A stretch of DNA of 64,000 nucleotides from Lineus longissimus (GCF_910592395.1 NC_088309.1:7752501-7816500), one strand, 5' to 3'. Positions 36,313 to 48,602 are shown, counted from the first letter of the stretch. Notes: generated from the letters alone by a model not told the origin. Program-made: numbers and translations.

Positions 36313-38518
36313 ATGAAAAGTTTATCGAACTGGTTTGTTTTACTCGTGCTTTGCCAGAGTGGTCTAGGAAGTGAAAAATGTAAAGAGATTAGATACATTG
36401 GAGGTGAGCCTGTAAACCAAGATCAAGGCGTACACTCCACTGTTTTCCGGGTGTTCCTCGACACGTCTTACATCATCAGCGCTGACGGCAATGTAATAGG
36501 ATGGCAGTTTATGAATATGCGTGAGAGCAAGTTTTACCTGGACATTTGGGAAAAGGTGACGAACGTAAAATACAAATTAATTAGCAAGACTGAAATTTCA
36601 AACGCTCCAGTTGGGCTGAACACCATGCCCCTTAGCACACCAATAGCGGTAAGTTTATAAACAATTTTTATTTATCTATCCATGACAAATGTTCCTTTTT
36701 CTGCAGGTAAGTTACATTGTATCCTTCCGCGTCTTTCACCCCATCATCTTCAGTGCTCCAGAGTCTATAATTGTCATATTGGTTACGACGCGCTTTGAAA
36801 TTTTGCTCAGCGTTATTTAAAGCCTAGTTCATACTCCGACGCACGATCAAATTCTCGACGCCGACGTCGTGGTGTTGATTCATACTTTCGCGTGCGACGG
36901 CGATGGCAATCGGCGTCCGGACGCGCGTTCGGTCGGCGTGCGATATTAAAGAGTTCAACAAATTTGAACTCTCTGCGTCCGATCGCGGCGTCGTACCAAT
37001 GAATGATCACTTTTCTGGTCATGGGACCAAGGACTCATGTTTATGCATATTTTCAAAGGCGCCTAGTTCAAACTGGAAAGACGGGGAATGGGAATTGATT
37101 ACGTCGTTTTACGCTTGAGCTTCCTCACATAACGAAGTTAAAATGTCGGACGCAGAAGAGCTACTAATATGTGAAGTAAAACGTTACATACATTTCTCGT
37201 CGGTGGCGTTTCCTTCGCATCCTGTAGAGGACAGCCATTGCCTGGACATTTAAAATAAGCAGTGCGTCCTCCTCCTCCATTTTGACGTGGCAGAATGGTA
37301 TAATCGCGTGAGCATTCATAGTCACGCGATACGACGCCTACAAAATCGTGCGATGGCATAGGCGACCGACGCAGGACGCTGCGTTCGACGCCGGCGATGG
37401 TCGTGCGTCGGAGTATGAATCCACCTTTAAACATTCAAGTGAAGATCTGTGATCGAGTTGAAGCACCGAGCGTTCGAACCGTGTCTTTGCGATCTGCGAT
37501 TTCATGTAAACACATTGTATAATCCCTGCTACATGTACATGAATGTGCGACGAAAGATCTCATGCCTGCGGATCGTTTGGTTGGATATTGATAGCATTGT
37601 GCTAGGATTTGGGGATGTTTTAAATTAAGGCTTGAGGCTGCTATACGAGGTCATGCAATCAAGTGAGATTTCTTTCACAGGTCAAGAAAGGCCAGTACCT
37701 CGGTATACACGTACCGACTGGATATGAGGGTGGTGTTTCAACTGGGAATGGGGAAACGAATTCGGACTACCCAAACTTTGGAGAGCAAGACTATTATGAT
37801 GAGCAGTTGGTAGGCAATGGGAACGTGTACGAGGGGAGTTATAAAAATTACAGGACTCCTGGAAGAAAGTACTCTTTTAGAGCGTTACTGTCTGTTCCAA
37901 ACACTGGTGAGTAAAACAACCTTATTGGTGATAGTCAGTGGGTTCACAGTAAAGCATGTTTTTAGATCGGATGAGAAAATCTCTAAAGAGATCTAAAACT
38001 CTTGATAACCAACATCCCCTGGTCAGTACAAGTCCAAAAGGATTTAGCATTTTTATATCGCCCGCGAATCTGCTTTAGTCCTCATCAAGTTGGGCGCGGT
38101 GGACTAATAGGGACTTTTTGCAATAAAAATGCAGTTAAGGTGCCTACATTCTCTTCAATTGGTCATTTGATATCAAAAGAAATTGCACTATATCTTGCCT
38201 CATTTGGGATCCTTTTACCAGCCTTTTTTGAAAATGTGATTGGATCTAGTACTCCGTGGGATATTGAAAGACTTTCTTTCTCTTTAAGACCCGTCATGTT
38301 ACCGGTTGTTCGCCAAAAACTCGGCCTTAGACGTCTCGAAGGTAGCCCTCATCTCGACACAGACGACCGATGATGTGCTCTCGTGTGCCCGGATGTGTAG
38401 TCATAATGAAAAGTGTATGACCTTCAAGTTAAAGATGAGTACGAAGGAGTGTTCGATGTACCCTAGTGTCTTTGATACACTTCTGTCGCCGGGACCTGAT
38501 GAAATTTACGGAACATAG
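36313..38518 (+). CDS. secreted beta-sandwich-like + PAN/apple-like protein, copy 4
   Basis: Exons 36313-36648, 37681-37906 and 38289-38518 join to 263 aa. The signal peptide ends GLGS, as in copies 1 and 2. Core motifs ISADGNVIGWQFMNM, KFYLDIWEKVTNVKYKL, YLGIHVPTG and YYDEQLVGNGNVYEG are kept. The two variable segments again differ (VNQDQGVHSTVF in exon 1; YEGGVSTGNGETNSDYPNFGEQ in exon 2). In exon 3 DPSCYRLFA replaces DTSCYWLFT, the only notable change in that exon. Intron 1 is enlarged by a 606-bp TTAA element. This is the last unit of the array; its 3' flank is recognisable but decayed to about 38680. Confidence 0.82.
36821..37426. mobile_element. 606-bp TTAA-flanked MITE in intron 1 of copy 4
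   Basis: Bounded by TTAA at 36817-36820 and 37427-37430. The copy 3 intron has a single TTAA at the matching place (GCGTCTTAAATTTTCC). The terminal inverted repeats are AGCCTAGTTCATACTCCG and, on the other strand, AGGTGGATTCATACTCCG, both followed by ACGCACGA. The interior is GC-richer than the intron and full of CGACGCC words. TTAA targets suit Kolobok or piggyBac; the TIR does not settle which. Confidence 0.75.
37143..37253 (+). CDS. short ORF inside the intronic MITE
   Basis: 36 codons starting MSDAEELLICEVKRYIHFS after an AAA Kozak context. The start recalls the first helix of MADF-type DNA-binding domains found in accessory transposon proteins, but it is too short to be convincing. A relic at best. 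Confidence 0.2.
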   Translation: MSDAEELLICEVKRYIHFSSVAFPSHPVEDSHCLDI

Positions 38519-39090
38519 CAGTTGGTTGTACCCTTGGCGTATTCAGATCACTTGTTGCTTTATCTTGGGCGTAGTAAACCGTGCTGTAGGACTAGAATGA
38601 ATCAGGCCTTGCAAAGACTTAAAGAGAAAGGATCGAAATTTCAGAACAACGGTACTGTGAAATAACAATTTTGCATGATTTAATCGATTTCTCCTAAATA
38701 ATTGAACCACTTTGAGATGATTGATATAGGGAACGTGATCCAAATTCGATGCAGTAAACGATTTAAGCAGATGATACATTTCATAAATTTAAAATGGGTA
38801 TGAATTAAGTGAATGGTCTATTTGTGAACAACGATTTACCTTTGGGAATCCTAATCATTCGCGATGTATCAAGCAATCAACTATTCATTCAGTAGCATTG
38901 CATACGTAGGGGTTTTGAAATCATTTACACGTGGAAAAACTTAACTGTAGTAATAACGTACATGTTGAAAATCGCGTAGATGCAACTAATTTATAGTATT
39001 CGCGTATTCCTAATGAAATATGGCGATGATAGGCACGAAGTCCTGACGAGGTGGCGATAGCATGTCTCCTGACGTTATACCTTTTCGTGT
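38519..39090. other. gene-free: decayed 3' flank of copy 4, then unique sequence
   Basis: Up to about 38680 the sequence resembles the 3' flank of the other copies (GTACCCTTGGCGTATTCAGATC, AGACTTAAAGAGAAAGGA). Beyond that it is unique and no gene was seen before the minus-strand sulfotransferase stop at 39091. Confidence 0.5.
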
Positions 39091-42000
39091 TCACTGATAA
39101 AGATAATCTTTGTCTTTCCATAGATATTTCTGGTCATGCAAAAGTTGTGCAAGAGTTTCTCTGAAAGGTCGAAACACATCATCGAGAATTTTCCTCGTGG
39201 CGTGAAACATCGGTTTCATTCCAGGTGTACTGTACTCCTCCTTGGTGTTCCGGTGTTTCTTATTTCCTATCCGATTCATTTCAGCCTTTCCTGGGGAGTC
39301 TGGAATAGAATGAACAGGTTATTATAGATAAAAGGTGAAGTCCAGTTAACTGAATCTCTGGCAAGTATAAACCAACGATATATGAAGAGTATTAACAGAT
39401 TTTAGAGAGCATACGCATGCCAAATGATTCCAACAAATTAATAAGGATGATGAATTATAATCGATTCGTATTCTGTCAATTCATTTGGGCTCCAAATGTT
39501 TGAAACCGGTGTACATGTAGCAGGCAAAATGTCAGTCCCCCCAGGAAAAAGTGTCCGGCCCCATAATCTTTTGGCGGATTATGACAAATGGTTCTAAAGA
39601 GACGTCGAGTTTTGAATTTCAAAGTCATTTTGAGTTGGCGCCAACGAAGTTGAGTTTTAAATTTCTATTTGAGAATCGGAATGAACCTTCTGGGCCTTTG
39701 CAGAATCATACCTATTTCAAGAAACTTAAGGATATTCTCCAGGGTCTTGGCGCCATTTGCTGCGTACTCCTCGGTTTTTATGAAGAGGACCTGATCCTTT
39801 GGGAACACCTTCATCCAATCGCTGATGTAGATTGGGTACCAGTAGTTGTATAAGCGCACCTGTAAAACATGTGCAAGCGTTCTGGTTAACTAAAGAAACC
39901 CTATGGTTGCAGACAATGACAGACAAAAGAGAGACTGCCCGCACCCACTAATGGCCTTCACCTACTTTAATTACCTCAGCAATGTCTCCTTCGACGATGA
40001 GATTTGGATCATAGACACAAGCTCGAACTGGGTATCTCTGAAAACAGTATTTGTACATGCCCACCATCTGAGTGGTTCGATAGTGGAATCTATAAGGCGT
40101 TTTGACGAACTCAGTGGTGTTTTCGAAACTACCGCCATAGTAGTTGTGTTCGGAATACGTGCTGGAAAAATAAAAATATTTGTGAAAGTCAGTCAAGGGT
40201 TCACGGTTTACAACACCAGTTCAATCAATACAAAAGGCAACGTTGTCATCTCTATATTCCCTGGATCCGAGCGATGTGAAAGACCTTTGGGAAAATTGAG
40301 TGAAGTTGACCAAGAAAATACCTAAGCTAAAATACATTTGACCGAGAAAAGCCCTTGCATTTTTGGACAAAAACGACTCCTCTGTCTTGTAACACCTACC
40401 TCTCAGTTGGATTCCTCACCATGATGATAATCTTCGCCTTGGGAGTGTAACTTTTGATGCGATGGGCATTTAGGACGGTTGGAATCCACGGGGTCAGCCA
40501 TAGTTTCCTTTTCGGGTTTCCACGTTCTCTCAGGTAGTGGTAGAGATCCCAGACGGTCTTTGGACTACCGTCAACTAGAATGCAAGAAAGCTTTAAAGTT
40601 AAGGTGAGGTAACGAAAATTATCAAATTGACTAAAAATAAACTATTCAAGAAACTGGTGTGAAAGCGATTCAACCCCAAGTTTTAAATTAGTCTTTCTCT
40701 ATTTTTTCGGTGATTGTTAAGGGATTTACTGCTAAAGAGACGGTCATGGCCACTTTAGAACCATATAGTATGCCATAATCCGTCAGAATACAATAAGGCC
40801 GAACACTTTTCTAGGGGGGCATTTTCTACTTCTTCACCAATTGAAACGAGAATACCGTTTGCTGTATAGCGAGGAGGATCTTCAAGGGAAAACAACGATA
40901 TTACTTGTAGGAGGCCCTTTTTACACATACGAAAAATAGTATCCTTAAGTTTCTTTTGTTCCATGATATCGCCATATTGCCCTGCAATCTCACTTAAGTT
41001 CATATCTGAAACAAGAAAAAGAAGCTAATACAGACTGGGTGGACTAACTGAACACTTTTGTTGCAAAAAATACAAATTAAGGAATTTGGTTTGAACTCTG
41101 TTACCGTACTTGATGCATATCGTATAACATCTGAAATGGCATGTAACTTCGGAAAATATGACGTTTGAATATGATTTGGAGGCGTCCAGATAGACCGAGG
41201 ACTACTTTGCGACAATCAACAGAACATGTAATGAGGCGAAGGAGATATTGAAACGATCTGGACACAAGTTGTGCCTGCGTGAGAAAACTGCCAAGGACAG
41301 GATCGAGGAAGTGTATGAATCTTTTGGGCGACCTTGGAATGATATAGGGTAGCGTCAGGTTACATAAGTCAACATTTATTCGCAGTCAACAAAATTGACA
41401 AATCCGGAGGGGAATTGTATTGCGATAAGGTAGTGGATGCAATGATAATACTAGAACACTCACCATATCTTCGCTCGTTCCACCAGAGTGGTTCTTTATC
41501 AAGCAAAGCCTTAATCTGCGGAATGTTTTCTGTCAAGCGACTCCAGAGGTCCGTAGTTGCACACTTGCGAAATCCGATAATGTAGGCGTACGGTAAGCAC
41601 AGAAGTTTTCCCTTGTTGTCTTTCCAACAAGGATTTTTGTATTCCTTCAGTAATTTCAAAGGCGGCTGGAAATGTAAAATTGAAATGCATACCGTAAAAT
41701 TTCCAGGCCTATTTATTTTTGCGACTCGTAAAAATTTCCCAGAATAAAGATTTCACGATTTCACCCTCTGGGATTAGAAATGTTTATGTCCTTTTTCACG
41801 AATCGTAGTTCGCGAAAATATACAAGCCCGTGAAAATTTCACAGTTCGCAGCATTAACTGTAAATTTCCCATTTTGCCAGACGCCTGATGACTTATAACC
41901 AACAGTGGGCCTAATTAACAGTCCGACATTGTCGTAGGATTTCAAAGACAACTACAGGGTATGTCACAAAAACACGGCCCGTAATTCGTAAATATAAACT

Positions 42001-42459
42001 GTTTTAAAACGAATAGCAATAAGTTACCTGAATATCAAATCCTTCAGCCTTCGTCAGTGCATCTTTCATCTGCTGTTCGGTAGGCTCCCTATAGTCATTT
42101 TTCATACTCTTCAAAATCGTTGCCTTATCCAACCAAGGCAAGCGTCCCTCATTGGCGTTGGTATGTCGCTTGGCCGCAGCGGAGGCCCGCTTGCCACTTG
42201 ATTGTGAATGCTCTTGCGGCACCCGTGCTGCAAAGAGAGGACAGGGACGAGCATCCTGGAATAAGGGATGCGTCAACTCAAGAGTCGTCCACGCCACGAG
42301 TACGGCAGTTAGAACTAAGACCACCGCGATAGCAACTCTCTGGAGACCCATGCCTTGCGGTGTTTTCTGGTTTAAATTTTGACAATTCGGAAAGGACTTG
42401 GATTTCACCACTTCATTTGACGACTTCCCTGATAAATGATGTAAATGAGTGCACCCCAT
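39091..42459 (-). CDS. carbohydrate sulfotransferase 15-like (GalNAc4S-6ST type), gene C
   Basis: Seven exons join in frame on minus: 42028-42459, 41464-41665, 40838-41005, 40400-40574, 39975-40161, 39712-39856 and 39091-39299 (1,518 nt, 505 aa). It is a type II Golgi-like protein: a cytoplasmic tail, one TM segment near residues 38-58 (VAIAVVLVLTAVLVAW), then a lumenal stem. The PAPS 5'-phosphosulfate-binding loop is GFRKCATTD (about 175-183). EPLWWNERR follows, where CHST15 has a HWWTR-type motif. The 3'-phosphate-binding motif is VRNPTESTYSEH, after VDGSPKTVWD. The C-terminus has the family's RKILDDVFRPF and LWKD. CHST15-type enzymes transfer sulfate from PAPS to GalNAc-4-sulfate of chondroitin; the exact substrate here is unknown. 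The exon 3 donor (ATTG|GTGAAG) is inferred from phase and from matching protein sequence. Alternative start: the Met at residue 37. It is divergent to genes A and B. Confidence 0.82.
41689..41873. repeat. decayed TTCGCGAAAAT-type interspersed repeat
   Basis: In intron 1 of gene C. It starts TACCGTAAAATTTCC and ends TTAACTGTAAATTTCC, imperfect inverted ends, and contains TTCGCGAAAATATACAAGCCCGTG. A related fragment with TTCGCGAAAATAAAACGCCCGCG lies near 63218-63250. Probably a MITE or SINE-like family; the type is not determined. Confidence 0.4.
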
Positions 42460-44182
42460 TCATTCGCGTTCCCTACAGTCTGAATGTTTATGACGCGTTT
42501 ATATACAATCGAGTGTAACAAAAGATGAATGTTGATCACAAAGACGCATGCTCCGCGTGATATTGTCTATAACACGTTTTCATCATTTTCATGACAACAT
42601 TATAAACAGCGCAGTGATCCTTCTTTGAGTTGTGAAAACAAATCGAAGGTTGAAAACTGTGAGCCTTTTTTTTACTCACCTTATTCTATAGTCCACTTAG
42701 GATATCAAACGTGTTACCCGACTCTTACCATAGATTTCTCATTCATATACTAGTTGAAAAGAACTTTACGAAGGAACTTATACACAACAAAGTTTTGAAT
42801 TTTCTATACGTTAATGGGTGAAGCTAGCGGGGGAGGGGGAGGGGGGGGGCAGTGGCAAAACAGTGGCAAAAAACCCCCCCCCCCGAGGTCACCAAAAAAT
42901 ACATTTTTTACTATGATTTTGCTGCCCCCGACCAAAATGCTAGTCTGACCTGGAGCCATAATAATCACAACACTTTAGTTTGGCTGATCAAAAGCATTCA
43001 TTAGAACATGACAAAAAAAACGAAAAGGAAATTAAGTTTTTAATAATATTAATATCATAGTAAAATCTCCCAAAGCGTGTTGGTTTTTGCTTTTAATAAC
43101 CATGGCACAAAGTTGTGGGACATTTTCGTCCCAAATTTGTTTTCAAATGCGTTTAACTCATTATTGCGTAACCAATGGGGATATTGTTCCATAACAATGA
43201 CATACAAATAAAAGTGGATGGAATTTCTATTTTGCCCAAACTTAACTCGTTAAACTACTTAAATAAAGTCATTCATCTGTTGCCGAGACCTTAGAATATA
43301 GACTTATACACGTCGTTTTTAACTTTTGGTTAATGGTGTATATATATTTTCCACTCAAATTTAAGACTTTAGTCAGTGTCAGTCAATGGATTATATGCGT
43401 GTGGAGTGCGAGTATCAGCGAATATCACTAAACACGAACTTGCCCCACTTTCCTTCGGATCAAAGAGAAGATATCGCTGGAAAGTACGGCTGATTGACGC
43501 CGAATCACCTCATTTTTAGAAAAATGAGAGAAAGCAAGTCAGCATGCTTGTTGCCGCTCTCAGACGAATCGCTGTGAGGATACTGAAACCAATTGCTGTG
43601 AGTAAACCTAGAATTTTTTGTTATTAAGATGATGGATGATCAGCGGTTACATTTAGTTAAGGGTCTGGGGAATGCATTTTTGGCGATCCCCTTTCTTACC
43701 TACATGATCCCGCCGTGCATATAGAGCGCTATCACGTCAGCCATGTTGGGGGCATAGAACAATGATTTGCATGCTTGACTTAACTGAATCAATTGATGTC
43801 ATTGTCATTTGGCTTGCTTTCTTTTGTCTTGTGACATAATTAATTTTGGAACCCTTTTTTTCGACCTTCTAGATCAGTACACGTCATGATTAGGCCTACC
43901 AGATAGTTTCTGATACATATATATCTGTGGTCATATCGCTCAACGTGCTCGCCACAGGCGTTCGATTGTTGGATAGGCCTGTCACTATGATAGAAACTTT
44001 TCCTGATAAGGAAGAATCCTTTCAGACAAATTTGTAACAGACTATAGCCCCTCACGACAATCCTACCAGTAAAGTTTATTCAAGGGGATTTTCTTGGGCG
44101 GCACCGGCTACGATGTTCCTGGACTTCTAAGTAATAACGAACGTAAACAATCAGCCCCGCTGTGGACAAAATTTAGAGGCCA
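42460..44182. other. divergent intergenic region between genes C and A
   Basis: No gene recognised. It should hold the promoter of gene C and possibly 5' non-coding exons of gene A. It contains a poly-G/poly-C hairpin (listed separately). No TATA box or other site can be assigned with confidence. Confidence 0.45.
42829..42884. repeat. G-run / C-run inverted repeat
   Basis: A near-uninterrupted 21-base G tract (42829-42849) is followed by two copies of CAGTGGCAAAA and then an 11-base C tract (42874-42884). The tracts can form a stem, or the G strand a G-quadruplex. Such runs are also prone to assembly error. Confidence 0.7.
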
Positions 44183-44888
44183 TACATGCCAAACTAAATC
44201 ATTATATGCTCCTCATTTACTTTAAGTCTATGTGATTATTCGACAGTGCTTGTGAGAAGCCCTTTACAGAATACCATGTTTAAATCCGTAGAATAAATAA
44301 ACTAAAGAATAATGTGCCGGCCAATTCTTACATGATGGAGAAAGCACTTTACCGGTAACAACAAGTTATTGAGTTGTCCAAGGCATGCTAGCTAGGTAAA
44401 ATATGAAACCCGTTGGCCTTCCCGTATCTACCCTCGGTCACTGCACAACTTTCTCGGAAAACGATTCGAGATTTGGCAACAAGAAAATTCGTCTGTTAAA
44501 GGTAGGGTTGATTTGAGCAGTATGTTCCACCATGAAACATCGAACTTTCAGATTGCATGAGATAAAACCCATGAAAATAAGCTTAGGCGATGGTATTTTC
44601 TTCGAGATGGTAGTCGTCATCAGATGGAGTGGTAAAATTTCCTTTCTCTGACCATTTGATTATCATTAAAAGCGCCTATAGGCCCGGTTGTTTAAAACAA
44701 GTTCGTAACTAACTAACATTAACTTAGCCTTGAGGCTAGTGCCAATATAATGTCGAGGCATTAAATGCCATGATAAAGCTACATGTCCGTTAAAGTGAAC
44801 TTATTTTGAACAAACGGCCGTGTGTTATTCCAGTTGGTTATTCACATGTCACGGAACATCCTAAATAATGGACATTCTTTTTTTTCAG

Positions 44889-47800
44889 ATGATCCTTGAC
44901 GAAACTTCAGAGCCTCCAATGTTCAACAAGTACACGGAAACCGAGTTCTACGTCCCTCAAACGTCATACGAACTACATGCCGTATCCAACTACGCCGCCC
45001 AGCTCCGCTGGTACGCCCGCATGCGGAAGAAGCGGACAAACCAAAACAGGAGTATGATTCGTGGACTGTACGCTCTATGCACTGTGTCTGTATTAGCTAC
45101 CCTCCTTATGTACACCAATGGCACAGAGAAAATATCAGTTGGGTTTCAGAACACGAAACATTTCGCAGAACAGTTCATAAGGATTGGGCGATCTTTGAGC
45201 ACTGAAGGATTATTCGTCGGAGAGAATCCGGTAGTAAAAAAGGAAGCTAAGCCAAAGGTTCCTTTAAGTGAAGGGATGAGGTGGCTGACGTCGTTTAAGG
45301 CATTTAAGGAAAATCTCACGGAGCTAGCACAGGAGTTTGCAGAAGAGTCGGCGAATGGGGAATTTGATGTAACTCAGCTGGTGAGAGGAAAATATAATGG
45401 AAAAGTAAAGAAAATTACGAAGGATTTGATACTGGAAGAGTTGGAGGTGACTGGTTATCAGAAGCGCCTTAAAGAATATATAGCCACAAGGACGGTGCCA
45501 AGAAATGGATTCGATCAAATGGTAAGTTTCTTAATTGAAGTACAATGTATGTAGCCTCACTGCTATACACCTTTCCAGAAATGGGGCGCTGACTGTCCGA
45601 AATAGTGATGTCATAAGGGGAAACTTTTCTCTTTTCTATTTCAGCTAACATGATGAGAGAATATGGATGTTGTCCAAAGCCAAACATCTTGTTAAAGATT
45701 TTTTCGATTTTAGAGTAACTGCAATATTCTGTTTCAGGCACCACTGCCATTTATGAACAAATGGAGAACTCCGTGTTGGCAGCATAACACTACTTCCAAC
45801 TTTATGTGCCTGCCCGGGTTCTATATCATTGGCTTTCCGAAGTGTGCCACCACTGATCTGTGGACTCGGCTGACGAAACATCACCAGCTGAAGGGATGGG
45901 CGAAGGAACTGCATTGGTGGACCAGATTAAGATACCGTAAGTGATTACTGAGGCGCGCGTCCATACACCAAACCTGATGAAATATTTCCGGGCATTTCCC
46001 AGGGATGGAATATTCCGATTCCCGATTGTGGCGTAAAGGATTTAGGAAAATTCATTGGCTATTCTATTCTGTTCTAGGCGGCTGAAGGATGTTGTACCGA
46101 AGATGATAGCATCGCTTTTATCGGGCGGTCGTGCCCCCCCGTCATCTCTAAACAGTTAAAACTCCTTTTTGCTAAGATATACGTGCTTTCAACACTTATG
46201 GATTGAGGACCAATCCTGACTTCATCAATGGACAAGGAGCAAGTATCTCATTTCAGCCGCGGATTTGAAGCTCTCTTTTTCCTTTTTCAGGTTATTCGAT
46301 GGCAAGGTATGCCAAAAAGCTTGGGGACATGGTGCGTGCGAGAAACGACACCCGAGTGCTAATGGGTTAGTAATCCTTCGTATTTGTCTCAAGCTATTGT
46401 TCACGTAATAAAACCTCTCAAAGGTCTGCGTACCGTATCCGCGATTGTACTGTAGACCACTATGATGACCCCACAATCGAGGTCGCAAGATTATCCGCCC
46501 GCTTGTGCGAATTTATGCAGCTAAATGTTGCTACGGGTATTAGGTCAACAGAAACTGCCAGCATTTCTAAAGGTGGAGAGGTTGTGTGAGTAGGTCATGT
46601 CCTATGGGTTTAACACGGGAGTGTGTATACCGTCCTGTACATTGAGGTGATTTTTTGTAAAAAAACATATACACGGTCATTGGCTATGCTTCTTTACGTT
46701 TTTGAAGGAGACGGGAGTCCCTCGACGCTATGGGATATCAGCTACCTTGAGAGAAAGCTTAGGAAGGATCCAGGGTTACCTGACAAGCCGCCAAAGGTTC
46801 TCAACGCGCATCTGATGTACAAGTACCAGCCCAATGCAAAATTTATCGTTTTAGTTCGTAATCCGTCGGATAGGTAAGCAACAACTGCAACTGAGACAAT
46901 ACTGGACTATATGCTTTCAAAATATTGTACAATTCTTAAGTAGCCGGTGATCTTACACAGTCCTGTGAAAAATCTATATTCTTTTCCTTTTTAGCGTATA
47001 TTCTGACTACACCTACCATGGTGTCGACAAAGTCAAAAAACTTTATAGAGATAAAGAAGAGTTGCACAACAGGACTATAGAACTTATCAAATACTACCAC
47101 GAGTGCATAAACACCACTTCTATTAAGGCCTGCGCATATAATGGGAAGGTTTATTTACACAGCACCGACCAAAAGGTAAGCGAAACAAAAATGCAAATAT
47201 TGCAATCGGAACTTGGCTGTAATGAAGTGAGTATGAGGTAAAGACATTCAACGAAATGTTGACATTATTTGTCTTGAGGTGAAGCTACTTTATTCTGTAG
47301 TGAGCAAACATATACTCGATGGTGGCCCATGTTGATACATGTATTATACCATTGCAGTGATAGCCCTAGCTCTGTCGTTAACGAACAGCTTGTTTCATCA
47401 TGTCATTGGGAACTAATGTATAGAACAAGCAAGTTTCGCAACACATACGAAGAGCTACACACATAACGAAGTACGACGTATGTGCATGTACCATCGACGA
47501 TTTAAAAAAAACTTTTTCCACGTTTCCTTGTACAAGTAAGTACATGAACATGTGCATGTACATGTACATGTATAGAAGATGATTTACGAGTGTCGCGAAA
47601 ATGAATTGGCACATGACTTGATGACGAAACAGACCTTTATATTTGATCGTACTTCTTCGTTCGTATAGGGGTTTCGAAACGTATAGGCCTAGTTCTGTCG
47701 TTCTGGTGGATGAAGTTAGTCGAGAGAAGATGACACTTGAATGCTGCACATTAAAGTAGGTTGATGATATTTCAATCATTATTTGCAGCTCCGCCTGTTT

Positions 47801-48544
47801 ATCTACTTGTACTCAGTTTATATCGGTGACTGGCTGACTGTCTTTCCCCGGAGTCAAGTCCATGTGGTCCGAGCAGAAGACTACGGACGAAACACAGCTG
47901 GGGTGCTGCAAGATATATTCAAGTTTTTAGAAGTTGGTGAGTTCAGACCAAATATTCTTCATTTAACCATAAGGCTTGTTGGCCTCTTTTCCTTCTCTTC
48001 TCCTCTCCTCTCCTCTCCTCTCCTTTTTTTTTCTTTTCCACCTCCTCCTCCTCCTCCTCTTTGTTCTCTCTCTCAATCTCCTTCTTTTTCTCTTTCGCCA
48101 TTTCCTTCTTTCCGTTTCCTACTCCTCTTTTTCTTTTTCGTCTATTTTCGGATTCCGTGTGGCCAGATCGAGGCAGCCGCTACGATGTACATCAATACAC
48201 AAATACTGGCTGCAAAATATCGTTGGTCTCTATAAGGCGGTACAGATATTACAACTGCGATGTACTGCCTCGATTGCACAGTTGTTTCCTCAAAAGTACA
48301 CTGGTAATTAATTTGAACCTTCTCTTTTACTCCAGACGCCTTGCCGCCTGACACACTGAAAGAAATAGCTGAAGGTCCGAGAATGAACACAAACAGGCAA
48401 TACAGTTACGATGTCGGCCCGATGCAGGCATCAACAAGAAAACTTTTGGACGACTTTTTCAAACCTTTTAACGAAGCCCTTGCCCACATTTTACAAGACG
48501 ACCGCTTTCTTTGGAAAGATGTACGACATGACATGTCCAGATAA
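44889..48544 (+). CDS. carbohydrate sulfotransferase 15-like, gene A (intact)
   Basis: Eight exons: 44889-45521, 45738-45936, 46291-46365, 46456-46572, 46708-46873, 46995-47175, 47789-47936 and 48336-48544. They join to 1,728 nt (575 aa) without stops, close to human CHST15 (561 aa). The start ATG lies directly after a splice acceptor (TTTTTTTCAG|ATG), implying a non-coding first exon upstream. Topology is type II: a 57-residue basic cytoplasmic tail (RMRKKR) and a TM near 60-80 (GLYALCTVSVLATLLMYT). The PAPS loop is GFPKCATTD (about 243-251), then ELHWWTR, GDGSPSTLWD, VRNPSDSVYSDY (3'-phosphate site) and the C-terminal RKLLDDFFKPFNEALA and FLWKD. The exon 3/4 borders are the least certain. 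They are chosen because they keep the frame and align with gene C, where the same region is one exon. Likely a Golgi glycan sulfotransferase. Confidence 0.85.
47985..48135 (+). repeat. polypyrimidine (CT-rich) tract in intron 7 of gene A
   Basis: About 150 bases are almost purely C and T, including TCTCC-type pentamer runs and CTC triplets. The corresponding tract in gene B (56640-56755) is shorter, showing length instability. Confidence 0.8.
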
Positions 48545-48602
48545 CACAAGTCAAGACCACCGTTAGTGATTCGAATTAATCATACCGGTTACGGGCAATA
48601 AT

